This document shows, in pieces, positions 1 through 8,211 of a stretch of DNA of 39,704 nucleotides (position 1 is its first letter; each line of letters opens with the position of its first letter). The stretch is from Desulfurivibrio sp. (GTDB lineage: Bacteria > Desulfobacterota > Desulfobulbia > Desulfobulbales > Desulfurivibrionaceae), in assembly GCA_013791995.1 (NCBI GenBank), contig VMSS01000024.1:1-39704 (forward strand), in the 5' to 3' direction. A program made the position numbers and the translations under genes. The notes beneath the pieces were generated by a model. It had not been told where the DNA came from, did not search any database, and saw nothing but the letters and a program-made list of their open reading frames with translations.

Positions 1-1239
1 CTCAATGAGCACCGTACTCTCACTCCTGGCGATATCCGGAAGGGTGGCGAATATGTTCCGAATCTTATGGTTCTTGCTGATAATGTCCTGAAAGCTGTAT
101 TTTTCAGAAATCTCCTTGCGCAGAGCCTCCATGGCAGAGACATCCCGAAATATTTCCACGCCGCCGATGATCTCACCACGCTCGTTGAGCAGGGCCGAGG
201 TGCTGATACTGATAGGCACAAGATCGTTCTCGACATCCATGATGCAGGCCTTTTGACTGGCCACGTCCCTGCCGGTTGCAATGGTTTTTTTCAGCGCACA
301 GGTGGACTTACAGATATCAGCGCGGAACACCTCGTAACATCTCTTGCCAATGGCCTCGCTGCGGTGCACCCCGGTGATGTCCTCGGCAGCCCTATTGAAG
401 GAGGTGATTCGCAGATCCGCATCCACGGTGAAAGCGCCGTCGGCAATGGAATCAAGGATGAAATCCCCGAGGGATACCTCCTTACGCAGGGTCTCGAGAG
501 TGGAAATATCCCGAAAAGTTTCCACGCCGCCGATAATTTCCCCGGCCGCGTTGCGCAGGGCCGAGGTGCTGACACTGACAGGAACGACTCCATTCTCAAT
601 GTCCTGAATGTACACCTTGTGGCTGATCACGTCCCTGCCGGTCTCGATGGATTGCTTGAGCGCGCAGGTCGCTTGACAGATGTTGGCGCGCAGCACTTCA
701 TGGCATTTTCTGCCGATGGCCTCGCAGCGATGCACTCCGGTAATATCCTCAGCCGCCCGGTTAAAGGATGTGATCCGGAAATCCTTATCCACGGTAAAAG
801 CCCCGTCGGCAATGGAATCGAGGATGAAAACATCAAGGGAGATTTCATCTCGCAGGGCTTCCAGGGCAGAGACGTCCCGAAAGGTTTCCACCCCGCCGAT
901 GATTTCACCTTTCTCGTTGCGGAGCACCGAGGTGTTGACGCTTATCGGAATAACGCTCCCATCGTTCTTGCGGATATTGACATCGTGGCTGATGATCTCC
1001 CTGCCGGTTTCGATGGATTTTTTCAGCGCGCAGGTGGACTTGCAGATATCGGCACAAAAAACCTCATGGCATTTCCGGCCAAGGGCCTCGCTGACCTTGA
1101 CTCCTGTAATATCTTCGGCGGAACGATTGAACGAGGTGATCCGCCAATTCCGGTCAACGGTGAAGACCCCTTCGGTGATTGCGTTCAGGACTGTATCGCT
1201 GAAAACGGAAAAAGGATTTTTTTGCTCTGGAGGGCGCAT
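1..1239 (-). CDS. sigma-54 activator with three tandem Cys-rich PAS domains, 3' part beyond the window
   Basis: The minus frame is open from an ATG at 1239 to the left edge (413 codons, no stop). It holds three near-identical PAS modules of about 122 residues (roughly 12-131, 132-253 and 254-375). Each carries a GRKCHEV-type motif followed by an Ile-Cys-x3-Cys pair and an (E/A)TGR turn, then the PAS ending GEIIGGVETFRDVS. After PAS3 the reading ISKNHKIRNIFATLPDIA leading to SESTVLIE is the usual entry to a sigma-54 AAA+ domain; the Walker A and HTH would lie outside the window. An AAGGAG sits about 16 nt before the ATG, which is rather far. There is no receiver domain, so sensing is probably direct through the PAS units. 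The conserved cysteines could bind a metal, Fe-S cluster or thiol, but which is not shown. The plus-strand frame over this region is a shadow. Confidence 0.85.
   Translation of the reverse strand, partial: MRPPEQKNPFSVFSDTVLNAITEGVFTVDRNWRITSFNRSAEDITGVKVSEALGRKCHEVFCADICKSTCALKKSIETGREIISHDVNIRKNDGSVIPISVNTSVLRNEKGEIIGGVETFRDVSALEALRDEISLDVFILDSIADGAFTVDKDFRITSFNRAAEDITGVHRCEAIGRKCHEVLRANICQATCALKQSIETGRDVISHKVYIQDIENGVVPVSVSTSALRNAAGEIIGGVETFRDISTLETLRKEVSLGDFILDSIADGAFTVDADLRITSFNRAAEDITGVHRSEAIGKRCYEVFRADICKSTCALKKTIATGRDVASQKACIMDVENDLVPISISTSALLNERGEIIGGVEIFRDVSAMEALRKEISEKYSFQDIISKNHKIRNIFATLPDIARSESTVLIE
120..1215 (-). repeat. three intragenic tandem repeats encoding PAS modules
   Basis: The DNA encoding the three PAS domains repeats with a period of about 366 bp. 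The stretch around gatgtcccgaaa / tttccac / ccgccgatgat recurs near 145, 505 and 875. It is a coding domain duplication within the sigma-54 activator, not a mobile repeat. Confidence 0.8.
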
Positions 1240-1405
1240 GGTTGCCGAAGCAGGACTCCTTAAGAATAATTGCTGAAAAAACTTTAAGTTACGCCATGTG
1301 AAAACCGACAGATTTTGAAATTAGTTATAGACAGCGGGCCATACAACAACAAAAAGTTTTGGCAGCTCGTCATCGGCACGAGGAAGCGACAATACCCGAG
1401 CCTGC

Positions 1406-2122
1406 TCAGGGACGTGCCAGCAATCCTGCAACCGCATCCTGCAACCGCTCGGCCAGTTCCTGCTTTTGCTTAACGGTGTAATCGCTGGTGGCAATGGGCG
1501 CGCCAACCCGGATCTCCACCCGTCCCGGCTTAACAAGAAGCCTGCCCTTGGGCAGAACCTGATGGGTACCGGTTATAGCCACCGGCACCACCGGAACTCC
1601 GGCCTTGATTGCCAGAACCATGGTGCCGGGTTTGAACTGCCCCAACTTCCCGTCCGGGCTTCGGGTCCCCTCGGGAAAAACAATGACCGAAGCGCCGTCG
1701 GCAATGCGCCGGGCCGCCTCGTCCAGGCTCTTGAGGGCCTTACGGCCATGCGCTCGGTCCACCGGAATGTATCCGGCCAGATGCATGGCCTTGCCGAACA
1801 CGGGAATCTTGAAAAGCTCCAGCTTGGCCAGCCAGCGGAAATCAAAGCCCAGATAGCCCTGGAGCACAAAAATGTCAAACTGGCTCTGGTGATTGGCGGC
1901 AAAAATATACGGCTTCCCCGGCTCCAGAAGATCGATCCCCGTCATGCTGACCGAAACCCCGCTGACCCGGGCAATAATCCTGCCGAGGGCGCGTGGAAGA
2001 AACTGAACATCAGCCGCCGACCGACGAAAGACGAGAATCATGATGATGGCCACGATGCTGACCACCCCGGTCAGCATGGGCGCGAGCACCAGAACAAGAA
2101 CACCTCTCACAAAAGTCAGCAC
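1406..2122 (-). CDS. plsC: 1-acyl-sn-glycerol-3-phosphate acyltransferase
   Basis: PlsC-family enzyme that adds an acyl chain to lysophosphatidic acid at the inner membrane to make phosphatidic acid. It has 238 residues with an N-terminal membrane segment (about 4-30), the catalytic HX4D motif NHQSQFD, GYIPVDR, the substrate-binding VFPEGTRSPDG and VPVVPVAITGTH. I chose the GTG at 2122 because GGGGAG lies six bases before it and the length then matches the family. The frame continues upstream to 2542, but that extension has no PlsC similarity and would overlap the divergent gene at 2364. It is a single gene, transcribed toward the sigma-54 activator. Confidence 0.9.
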   Translation of the reverse strand: MLTFVRGVLVLVLAPMLTGVVSIVAIIMILVFRRSAADVQFLPRALGRIIARVSGVSVSMTGIDLLEPGKPYIFAANHQSQFDIFVLQGYLGFDFRWLAKLELFKIPVFGKAMHLAGYIPVDRAHGRKALKSLDEAARRIADGASVIVFPEGTRSPDGKLGQFKPGTMVLAIKAGVPVVPVAITGTHQVLPKGRLLVKPGRVEIRVGAPIATSDYTVKQKQELAERLQDAVAGLLARP

Positions 2123-2363
2123 GTTGGACTCCCCGGTATCTTTATGGTATCGTGTCGAAAAAATTGCCTGCAGCTTTGCATCCATCCAGCTCGATTTTGG
2201 TGCTGCTGGAATTGAACACAAACCCACAGAATGCAACTGGGCATCAGCGAAACGACGCTGTTGAACAGTTACTTTTTCCCTCAGTGCTGGCATCTTAGCA
2301 TTCCTGTGTGCTCCTGCCAAGCACTGACCACAAACACCGGACAAGCGCCCTTTGGGCTGAACG

Positions 2364-3317
2364 ATGATACGCATTACCGACACGCTAAAACCAAAAGATA
2401 AATTCGGCTCCATCCCCATCCGCGATGGCAAACCCACGGGCAGTTTTGCCTTGCGGCCACAATCGCCCAAACGGCCGCAGACATTTTTCCCCTGGGCCTG
2501 GCTGAAAAAAACCGTAGGGCTTTTGCTTGGGTTGGCCCTCATTCTGGGGCTCAGCAGCCCTCTGCTGGTTCCCTATCTGGCCACCACTCTTCTGGCTGAA
2601 CACCTGGCCGCAGCCCTGGACCGTCCGGTGACCATTCCCCGGGCTCAATTCAACCCGCTCACCTCCACCCTGACCCTGCACAATCTTATTATCGGCCCGA
2701 AACTGTCCAAACCCCATGACCCTGTTGACCCGCTGCTTTCCGCATCCCGTCTATCCCTGGGATTTGAACTCAATCGCCTGATGGACGGAGAGGTTGCCTG
2801 TACTGTGGAAGCGGACCATTTTTTTCTGCATCTGGTTCGCAGGAAAGACGGCACCTATAATCTCGGCCAATTCATCGATGCTCTTCTGCCAAGCGCTGCT
2901 CTTCTCCCTCTCCGTTTTTCTGGAGACACCTTTGCAGTGAGCGACAGCCGCCTTGTTTTTACCGATGAGCTGAACGGTACAGTCCATCATGCCGAGGAGA
3001 TCACCCTGAACATCTCACCCCGCGCCACTGCCCCGGCCATGCCCTTTCGTCTACAAGCCACGATCAACGGGGTTGTGATCACCCTTGACGACTCGACAGG
3101 CCTGACCGCCAAATCAGTCCCGGCTCCGACTGTCGCCCAGCCTGACCCGGCGACACAAGGAGAAACCCCCGAGCCGGACACGGCCGCCGACCCCGCCTTG
3201 AAAACCGCAGAGACCATCACACTTGTTCAAGATCTTGCCAATGGTGTCAGACAATATCTGCCGAACATCGCCATCCCGCCGGTCGAAAGCCGGACGGAAA
3301 AACCCCTTACCCCCTGA
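2364..3317 (+). CDS. short DUF748/AsmA-like membrane-anchored protein
   Basis: 317 residues. After a basic N-terminus there is one membrane segment (about 50-75), followed by a periplasmic region that looks like the start of DUF748/AsmA-type proteins: RPVTIPRAQFNPLTSTLTL, a LDRL-like strand region, RKDGTYNLGQFIDALLP and SDSRLVFTDE. The C-terminal 70 residues are Pro/Ala/Thr-rich and low in complexity. Family members are often far longer (AsmA-like lipid-transport or envelope proteins), so this is a short form or a truncated relative. It ends 14 bp before prmA and is probably co-transcribed with it. No strong ribosome-binding site is visible, so the start is uncertain. The exact function is unknown. 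Confidence 0.7.
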   Translation: MIRITDTLKPKDKFGSIPIRDGKPTGSFALRPQSPKRPQTFFPWAWLKKTVGLLLGLALILGLSSPLLVPYLATTLLAEHLAAALDRPVTIPRAQFNPLTSTLTLHNLIIGPKLSKPHDPVDPLLSASRLSLGFELNRLMDGEVACTVEADHFFLHLVRRKDGTYNLGQFIDALLPSAALLPLRFSGDTFAVSDSRLVFTDELNGTVHHAEEITLNISPRATAPAMPFRLQATINGVVITLDDSTGLTAKSVPAPTVAQPDPATQGETPEPDTAADPALKTAETITLVQDLANGVRQYLPNIAIPPVESRTEKPLTP

Positions 3318-3331
3318 ACCGGATACAACCC

Positions 3332-4144
3332 ATGCTCCGCCCGCCCTATACCAGGTACAACCGCCTCTACACCTACCATCTCGACCTCAAGGATCTTCCG
3401 GCCATCAACGATCCGGATCTCATCGGCACCTGGATCGAGGACGAAACCGCCATCCTCTTTTTTCATCGACCCAAGGAACGACTGGTCGAAACTCTCTGCG
3501 AAGCTTCAGGGGCCAAGGTTCTCTATGAAGCCGACCTGGATTATACCGACTGGGAAGCAGGCCGAGAAATAGAACCCTTCACGGTGGGCAGTTTAACCGT
3601 CGCACCGATCTGGGAAAAAACCGCAGCGGACATCTCTCTGGACCCAAGCGTTATCTTCGGGAGCGGCTTCCACCCCTCAACCCGCCTCTGCCTGGAAGGG
3701 CTGCTCAAATACACCTCCAGTCCGGAAATCACCATCAACACCGCCCTTGATCTGGGTTGCGGCACAGGACTCCTGTCCATTGCCGCAGCCAAACAGGGGG
3801 TGAGTCGGATTACCGCCTGCGACAACAACCGACTGGCCTGCCAGGTGGCCAGCGCCAACTGCCAAGCCAATGGGGTAGAGGACATGGTCACCATCCTTGA
3901 AACCGACCTCCGCCGACAATGTCCCGACACCAGAGTGGACCTGGTCATGGCCAATCTCTACAAGGGCTTGATGCTTGAACTTTTCCAAAATCCTGATTTC
4001 TGGCAAGCAAAGCTGTACCTGCTCTCCGGATTTATTCCCGGCATGGAAGAGGATCTCCTGGCCGCTCTCCCGCACAGCGGAATCACTTTTCTGGAAAGAA
4101 CACGAAACGACCGTTGGTGCTCCTGGGTCCTTTTACGGCAGTAA
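3332..4144 (+). CDS. prmA: ribosomal protein L11 methyltransferase family
   Basis: 270 residues. It has the PrmA layout: an N-terminal substrate-recognition domain, then a class I SAM-dependent methyltransferase. FGSGFHPSTRLCLEGL (about 109-124) is the family signature, corresponding to FGTGTHPTT in typical PrmA; DLGCGTGLLSI (about 140-150) binds SAM. The usual NILA-type motif IV reads MANLYKG, a modest deviation. PrmA methylates L11 of the large ribosomal subunit in the cytoplasm. It follows the DUF748-like gene by 14 bp and converges on the MerR-like gene. Because of the variant motif, a different protein substrate cannot be excluded. Confidence 0.8.
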   Translation: MLRPPYTRYNRLYTYHLDLKDLPAINDPDLIGTWIEDETAILFFHRPKERLVETLCEASGAKVLYEADLDYTDWEAGREIEPFTVGSLTVAPIWEKTAADISLDPSVIFGSGFHPSTRLCLEGLLKYTSSPEITINTALDLGCGTGLLSIAAAKQGVSRITACDNNRLACQVASANCQANGVEDMVTILETDLRRQCPDTRVDLVMANLYKGLMLELFQNPDFWQAKLYLLSGFIPGMEEDLLAALPHSGITFLERTRNDRWCSWVLLRQ

Positions 4145-4176
4145 ACAACAGGTCTGCCCCTTGATGGCATCGCTGT

Positions 4177-4494
4177 TCAGCGGGCATTTCTGCCGCGCCC
4201 AAGATATCTTGGGCACTGCCTGCGTTTTTCCGTACTGCATTCGGCAACCTCCCAGCACGGGGCATAGTGGAGCAGCTTGCCCATGGAGGCAATGGTGATA
4301 CCACCTCCGTGGATCATGCCGAAAATACACCGGATCCAGGCGATATCGTCGGTACTGTAATACCGCCATTTGCCCTTGCGGCTCGGGGTGACAAGCCCCG
4401 CTTTTTCATAATTTCGCAAGGTGCGCGGATGCAAGTCCAGCATATCTGCCGCTGCGGAAATCCGGTAGATCGAAGGATGGGTTTGGTATCGCAT
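4177..4494 (-). CDS. MerR/HspR-like regulator with C-terminal Cys motif
   Basis: 105 residues from an ATG with AAGGA six bases upstream; the longer frame to 4548 is unlikely because it overlaps the kinase stop. The N-terminus is a MerR winged helix: IYRISAAADMLDLHPRTLRNYE, then the wing KGKWRYYSTDDI (about 11-50). The short tail carries PCWEVAEC followed by QCP, a Cys-Trp pattern of the two-CW type that could bind a metal or react with thiols. There is no long coiled-coil effector region, so it resembles HspR-type short MerR proteins. It is last in the cytochrome operon, 43 bp after the kinase, and may feed back on it; that role is inferred. Confidence 0.75.
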   Translation of the reverse strand: MRYQTHPSIYRISAAADMLDLHPRTLRNYEKAGLVTPSRKGKWRYYSTDDIAWIRCIFGMIHGGGITIASMGKLLHYAPCWEVAECSTEKRRQCPRYLGRGRNAR

Positions 4495-4537
4495 GGGCAA
4501 TCCTTTTTGTTTTCTCTTAATTTTAGGGAAAGCGCGC

Positions 4538-6877
4538 TCAATCACCATGCAGCGGGAAACGGATCGCTATCCTGGCATATTTCCCTTCTTCCCCGGTGAT
4601 CGACAATAAGCCACCATGGTCTTCGACAATCCTGCGGCAGAGAGCCAGCATCCTCCCCCAACTCCCTGCCGAAAATTCCTTACCATGACTGAAGTCCAGC
4701 TGGGTTTCAGGAGGGACCACTGCTCCGAAATCCATGATGCTGATTTCAAAAATCCGCCCCTGGAAATTGTCCACGACAGTCTGTGTGGCAACGTTGATTT
4801 TTTTACGCGGGTCCCTGCCGGCATACCTCTCGCCAAGAGTGGCCCGAACGCTGTTGAGAATGCCTAAAAAAACCTGCTGCATTTCCTGGGCGTGCACCGG
4901 AATAACCGGCGGCTCAACCTCCAGGTCGGTCTCAACCTGGACGCCCTCGCTTTTCAGATGATAGCCAATGAGCAACAGGGCATCCTCCAGCACAGTGGAC
5001 ACAGGCAGAAACTCTCCTGCAGCCGAGCCTTCTTCCTGGCCATACAGGATGAACTTCCGGATTATTTCCGCAATGCGCTCACCGGTCTCAATGATTTTAG
5101 TAAGCAGCACGTTCTGCGGCTGCCCAGGCTTTTTAAGCTGTTCCTCATCGGCCAACACCTGCGCATAGTTGATCAGGCCGTTGCCAAGATCCCCCACCTC
5201 ATGCGAAACTCCACCGGCAAGGGCCGCAATCATCTCCAACCTCAGACTTGCCTCGCTCCCCCCGACACTGTCCTGCCGGGCAAGAGGATACCCCACCAGA
5301 ATCAACCGTTCAGACTCCTCGCCCATCTCCCGATCCAAGACAATTTTGCAGAGAAATTTTCGGGAAGGCGTGACTCCGGAAAACGCCAACCGAACCCCAT
5401 CCTCCGAGCGAAGTTTTTCCAACAGTTCGGGAGTGTCACTGGCCAGGCCGGATTGGATCGGCGTCAAAAAATCACGCCAGGAACGGCCGGAAAGCTGCGC
5501 GGCGTCAGAGCCTGCAATGCTTGCAAAAACAGGATTTGCGCCAAGGATATTTCCTGACGGAGTCAGGGTCAGCTGAATCACCCGCAAGGCCTCAAAAAGT
5601 CGGGCATGCAGATTTTCCCTGCTGGCCAGGTGCTGCTGCCCCTCAATAGTATGCAGGGCCAAGCCGAGATCGCCTGCAAATCCCTCAAGTAATTCCATCT
5701 CCTTGTTGTCAAACCCCGAGGGAGAAAGGGCATAGATGGAAAGCACGCCATAAGCGGTATTCTGCCAGATAATCGGCAAGGCGGCGCAGGCCGCATGCCC
5801 GTCGGCCAATGGTGTTCCCTTGAGCAACCCTTTGGGAATCCCCGCCAGGATATCCATCCGCACAACCGGAGCCCTGGAACGCAGCGCCAGCGCCGCAGGA
5901 TTTTGCTCCACCCCCTTTTCCTCAGCTTCAGTAAGCAGGATGGCCATGCAGGTTTCGCATTCCTTGTTGCTCATGGATGTCGCGCCATCGGCAGTCACCG
6001 GCATGACATCGCCACCCTCTTCGGCCTGCCCTATCCAGATCAGGCAATACTCGTGATTTGCAAGCAGGGCCCGGCACACTTCCTTGAACAGGGAATCCCT
6101 GGTCTTGCACTTGGCAATAGCCAGCTGCGCTCCCTTAACCGCCGAGGCAACCCGTTGAAACTTTGCCAGCCCCTGGGCCGTGATATCGCGGGCCATCAAA
6201 AGGTCGTGAAAGGAATAGGCCAGTTCCGAAACCTCCCCGCTTCTCCCGGGGATGGAAAGACCCGGCCTTACACCGGAGGCCACTTCTTTCACCTGCTGAA
6301 CAAGATCCAGCAAAGGGACAATCAGTCGCCTTTGGAAAAAAAGAAGCATGACAATGATCAGGCTGACCACCAGGGCCAAGGCACCGATCACCACATTCTG
6401 AAAACTGACCAGTTCGCGTTTACCGTGTTCGACCAGAACCCGGTCAAAGAGCATGAGCCGCTCTCCCAGTGTGCGTATTTCCGTATTGAGTTGTTTGAGT
6501 TGCTCAGGCCTGACCGGCCCGGCGCTGATCTTTCTCACGAGCAGGATAAGTCCGGGCAGGTCCGTGGCGTTGGCCAGGGTGAGCTTATAATGGTCGTCTA
6601 TGGACCGGTTCCCGATAATGGAAGCCAGATTCAGATTGAGCTCCTCCAGTTCCGCACTGACCGGAGTCAACCCAGCGTACTGCCCTTCAAGCAGATTTTC
6701 GGTTACATGTTCCCGGATGATGGCGAACTGGAAGATCAATTTTTCAGTCTGTCGGCTTACTTCCACATGACTGCGATACAATTGATATTGCCTGATTCCC
6801 AGGCCCAGCAGAGCCACAAGAATCAGCGCAACCGATACTGCTGTGGCATTGATTGTTTTTTTCAGCGGAAAGGCCAT
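4538..6877 (-). CDS. membrane sensor kinase-like protein with degenerate ATP-binding domain
   Basis: 779 residues from the ATG at 6877, 67 bp after nrfD. Membrane segments at about 8-27 and 162-182 flank a helical periplasmic sensor domain. Then follow HAMP (about 183-232), GAF (about 245-420, with CETC and several other Cys), a PAS-like part (about 425-545), a phospho-acceptor region and a HATPase fold. The H-box reads GVSHEVGDLGNGLINYAQ: His559 is kept but the usual HEINNP is changed. In the ATPase domain the N-box Asn survives (LNSVRATL), but the G1 box is MDFGAVV and the GTGLGL lid is replaced by SWGRML. It resembles the kinase at 16476-18518 in this part (shared NYAQVL, QQVFL, RYxGRD). 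I read it as a possibly inactive paralogue acting as sensor or modulator in the cytochrome operon. Confidence 0.8.
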   Translation of the reverse strand: MAFPLKKTINATAVSVALILVALLGLGIRQYQLYRSHVEVSRQTEKLIFQFAIIREHVTENLLEGQYAGLTPVSAELEELNLNLASIIGNRSIDDHYKLTLANATDLPGLILLVRKISAGPVRPEQLKQLNTEIRTLGERLMLFDRVLVEHGKRELVSFQNVVIGALALVVSLIIVMLLFFQRRLIVPLLDLVQQVKEVASGVRPGLSIPGRSGEVSELAYSFHDLLMARDITAQGLAKFQRVASAVKGAQLAIAKCKTRDSLFKEVCRALLANHEYCLIWIGQAEEGGDVMPVTADGATSMSNKECETCMAILLTEAEEKGVEQNPAALALRSRAPVVRMDILAGIPKGLLKGTPLADGHAACAALPIIWQNTAYGVLSIYALSPSGFDNKEMELLEGFAGDLGLALHTIEGQQHLASRENLHARLFEALRVIQLTLTPSGNILGANPVFASIAGSDAAQLSGRSWRDFLTPIQSGLASDTPELLEKLRSEDGVRLAFSGVTPSRKFLCKIVLDREMGEESERLILVGYPLARQDSVGGSEASLRLEMIAALAGGVSHEVGDLGNGLINYAQVLADEEQLKKPGQPQNVLLTKIIETGERIAEIIRKFILYGQEEGSAAGEFLPVSTVLEDALLLIGYHLKSEGVQVETDLEVEPPVIPVHAQEMQQVFLGILNSVRATLGERYAGRDPRKKINVATQTVVDNFQGRIFEISIMDFGAVVPPETQLDFSHGKEFSAGSWGRMLALCRRIVEDHGGLLSITGEEGKYARIAIRFPLHGD

Positions 6878-6944
6878 TTCAGTGTATCCGTCGGCAGGGC
6901 CGGAGACCCGGCCCTGCCATTCTCCATCAAAAATGATGGCGTCC

Positions 6945-8195
6945 TTATTTGGTTTCCTTCCAGGTGTAGAGGATCGGCATCCTGGCCAGAACCGCCCGAT
7001 AAACCACGATATAGGTGGCATAGACGGTGATGACGATCACCACTTCACGCCAGTGGGGAATTTCCTGGTACAATTGCCAGTTGAAGGTTATGAGCGCTGT
7101 ATTCAACCGGTTCAGAGCAAGGCCGAACACTGCCAGAAAGGCTCCGAAACGGGCCAGGGAAGCATTGCTGTTCCGCACGGCCATGGTGAAGACAATCAAC
7201 GGCAGAATAACTCCCACTACCATTTCAAACATGAACCACCCCCCCCAGCCGGTGGCCAGATACTGCCAATCGTTATCATGGGCAATGCCGATAATTTTGA
7301 TTACCAGATAGGTGATCAGTGCAAGGGAAGCGCCCTTTGCCAACCCCAGGGTCAATTTGCTCAGATTGTTTAAATAATTTTCATCACACCGCCAGCGCAT
7401 GAACCACTTGGTGAGGGTGCTGACCACAATGAGCATGGAAAGACCGGCAAAAACCGCGGAAACGAAAAAATGAAACCATTGAAAAGGGGAAGAGAACCAA
7501 AGCGGATGGACCTTACCCGGAGCATAGGTGAACAAAGCCCCCAGCGCCCCTTGGTGCAAGGTGGAGAGGATGATCCCTGCTATGGTCAGGCCGAGCACGA
7601 TACTCTTAATAAACTTCTTGGCCTTGGGAAAACCCATCCACTCCGAGAATGCCGGCACCAGTTCCGCCACTTGACAGGAAAGATAGGTCGCCACATGCCA
7701 AGCCACGAGAAAAAGAACCGCTGCCGGTCCCAGGGATACGAACATCGGATAAATCAAACGCCAGGGCTGACCAAGATCCACCTGAAGAAACACGACCGCG
7801 AACAGATAACCCAGCAATCCGTTCAGCAGGCCAAGTCGCTCAATGGACTTGAAATCCTTACGGCCAAAAAGCTCCACCGTGGTTCCCATCATAAAGCCGG
7901 ATGCGGAGAGCGGCACCATGACGAACAACCCCCAGCCCAGGAACAAACCCCACGGGTAGTCATAGGAGGAATGCGTGACCCAGCCAAGGCCAAAAATAAA
8001 ACGGCCAACCAGAATCGGCAGCCCAATTGCGTAAATGGCCCAGAGCACCCAGTTGAACGGGTTGCGCAACTGAACCGCCATATACTCTTTGGGGCTGAGC
8101 CCCAGCATTATCTTCTCTTTTACGGTCCATTCGCTCCCATCCTTCTTGCGATCGGAGACAACCGGGGCGAACCCTTGTGATTTTAAGCTATTCAT
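6945..8195 (-). CDS. NrfD/HybB-type integral membrane quinone-interacting subunit
   Basis: 416 residues with about ten hydrophobic segments. It belongs to the NrfD/PsrC superfamily, with HybB/HmcC-like features such as STLHQGALGALF and KVHPLWFSSPFQW. These proteins exchange electrons between the menaquinone pool and a periplasmic iron-sulfur partner. The N-terminus (about 1-45) is a cytoplasmic extension. The gene starts 16 bp after the ferredoxin gene, with GGAGAGGTGG upstream, so the two products very likely form a complex, joined to the pentahaem cytochrome. The overall plan resembles Hmc/Tmc/Hyb-type complexes of sulfate reducers, but there is no hydrogenase or other catalytic subunit nearby. 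Direction of electron flow cannot be told from sequence. Confidence 0.88.
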   Translation of the reverse strand: MNSLKSQGFAPVVSDRKKDGSEWTVKEKIMLGLSPKEYMAVQLRNPFNWVLWAIYAIGLPILVGRFIFGLGWVTHSSYDYPWGLFLGWGLFVMVPLSASGFMMGTTVELFGRKDFKSIERLGLLNGLLGYLFAVVFLQVDLGQPWRLIYPMFVSLGPAAVLFLVAWHVATYLSCQVAELVPAFSEWMGFPKAKKFIKSIVLGLTIAGIILSTLHQGALGALFTYAPGKVHPLWFSSPFQWFHFFVSAVFAGLSMLIVVSTLTKWFMRWRCDENYLNNLSKLTLGLAKGASLALITYLVIKIIGIAHDNDWQYLATGWGGWFMFEMVVGVILPLIVFTMAVRNSNASLARFGAFLAVFGLALNRLNTALITFNWQLYQEIPHWREVVIVITVYATYIVVYRAVLARMPILYTWKETK

Positions 8196-8211
8196 CGTTG
8201 TCCACCTCTCC

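Noticed and set aside
67-1263. Long plus-strand ORF (398 codons) at the left edge
   Set aside because: It lies opposite the three-PAS activator, which has clear domain motifs on the minus strand. Its own translation repeats only because the PAS DNA repeats and matches no family.
2123-2542. N-terminal extension of PlsC up to an ATG at 2542
   Set aside because: The extension overlaps the divergent gene at 2364, has no PlsC similarity, and the GTG at 2122 has a good ribosome-binding site.
5795-7030. Plus-strand ORF of 411 codons opposite the membrane sensor gene
   Set aside because: Antisense shadow rich in His, Gln and Asp with no domain; the minus strand encodes HAMP, GAF and kinase-like domains.
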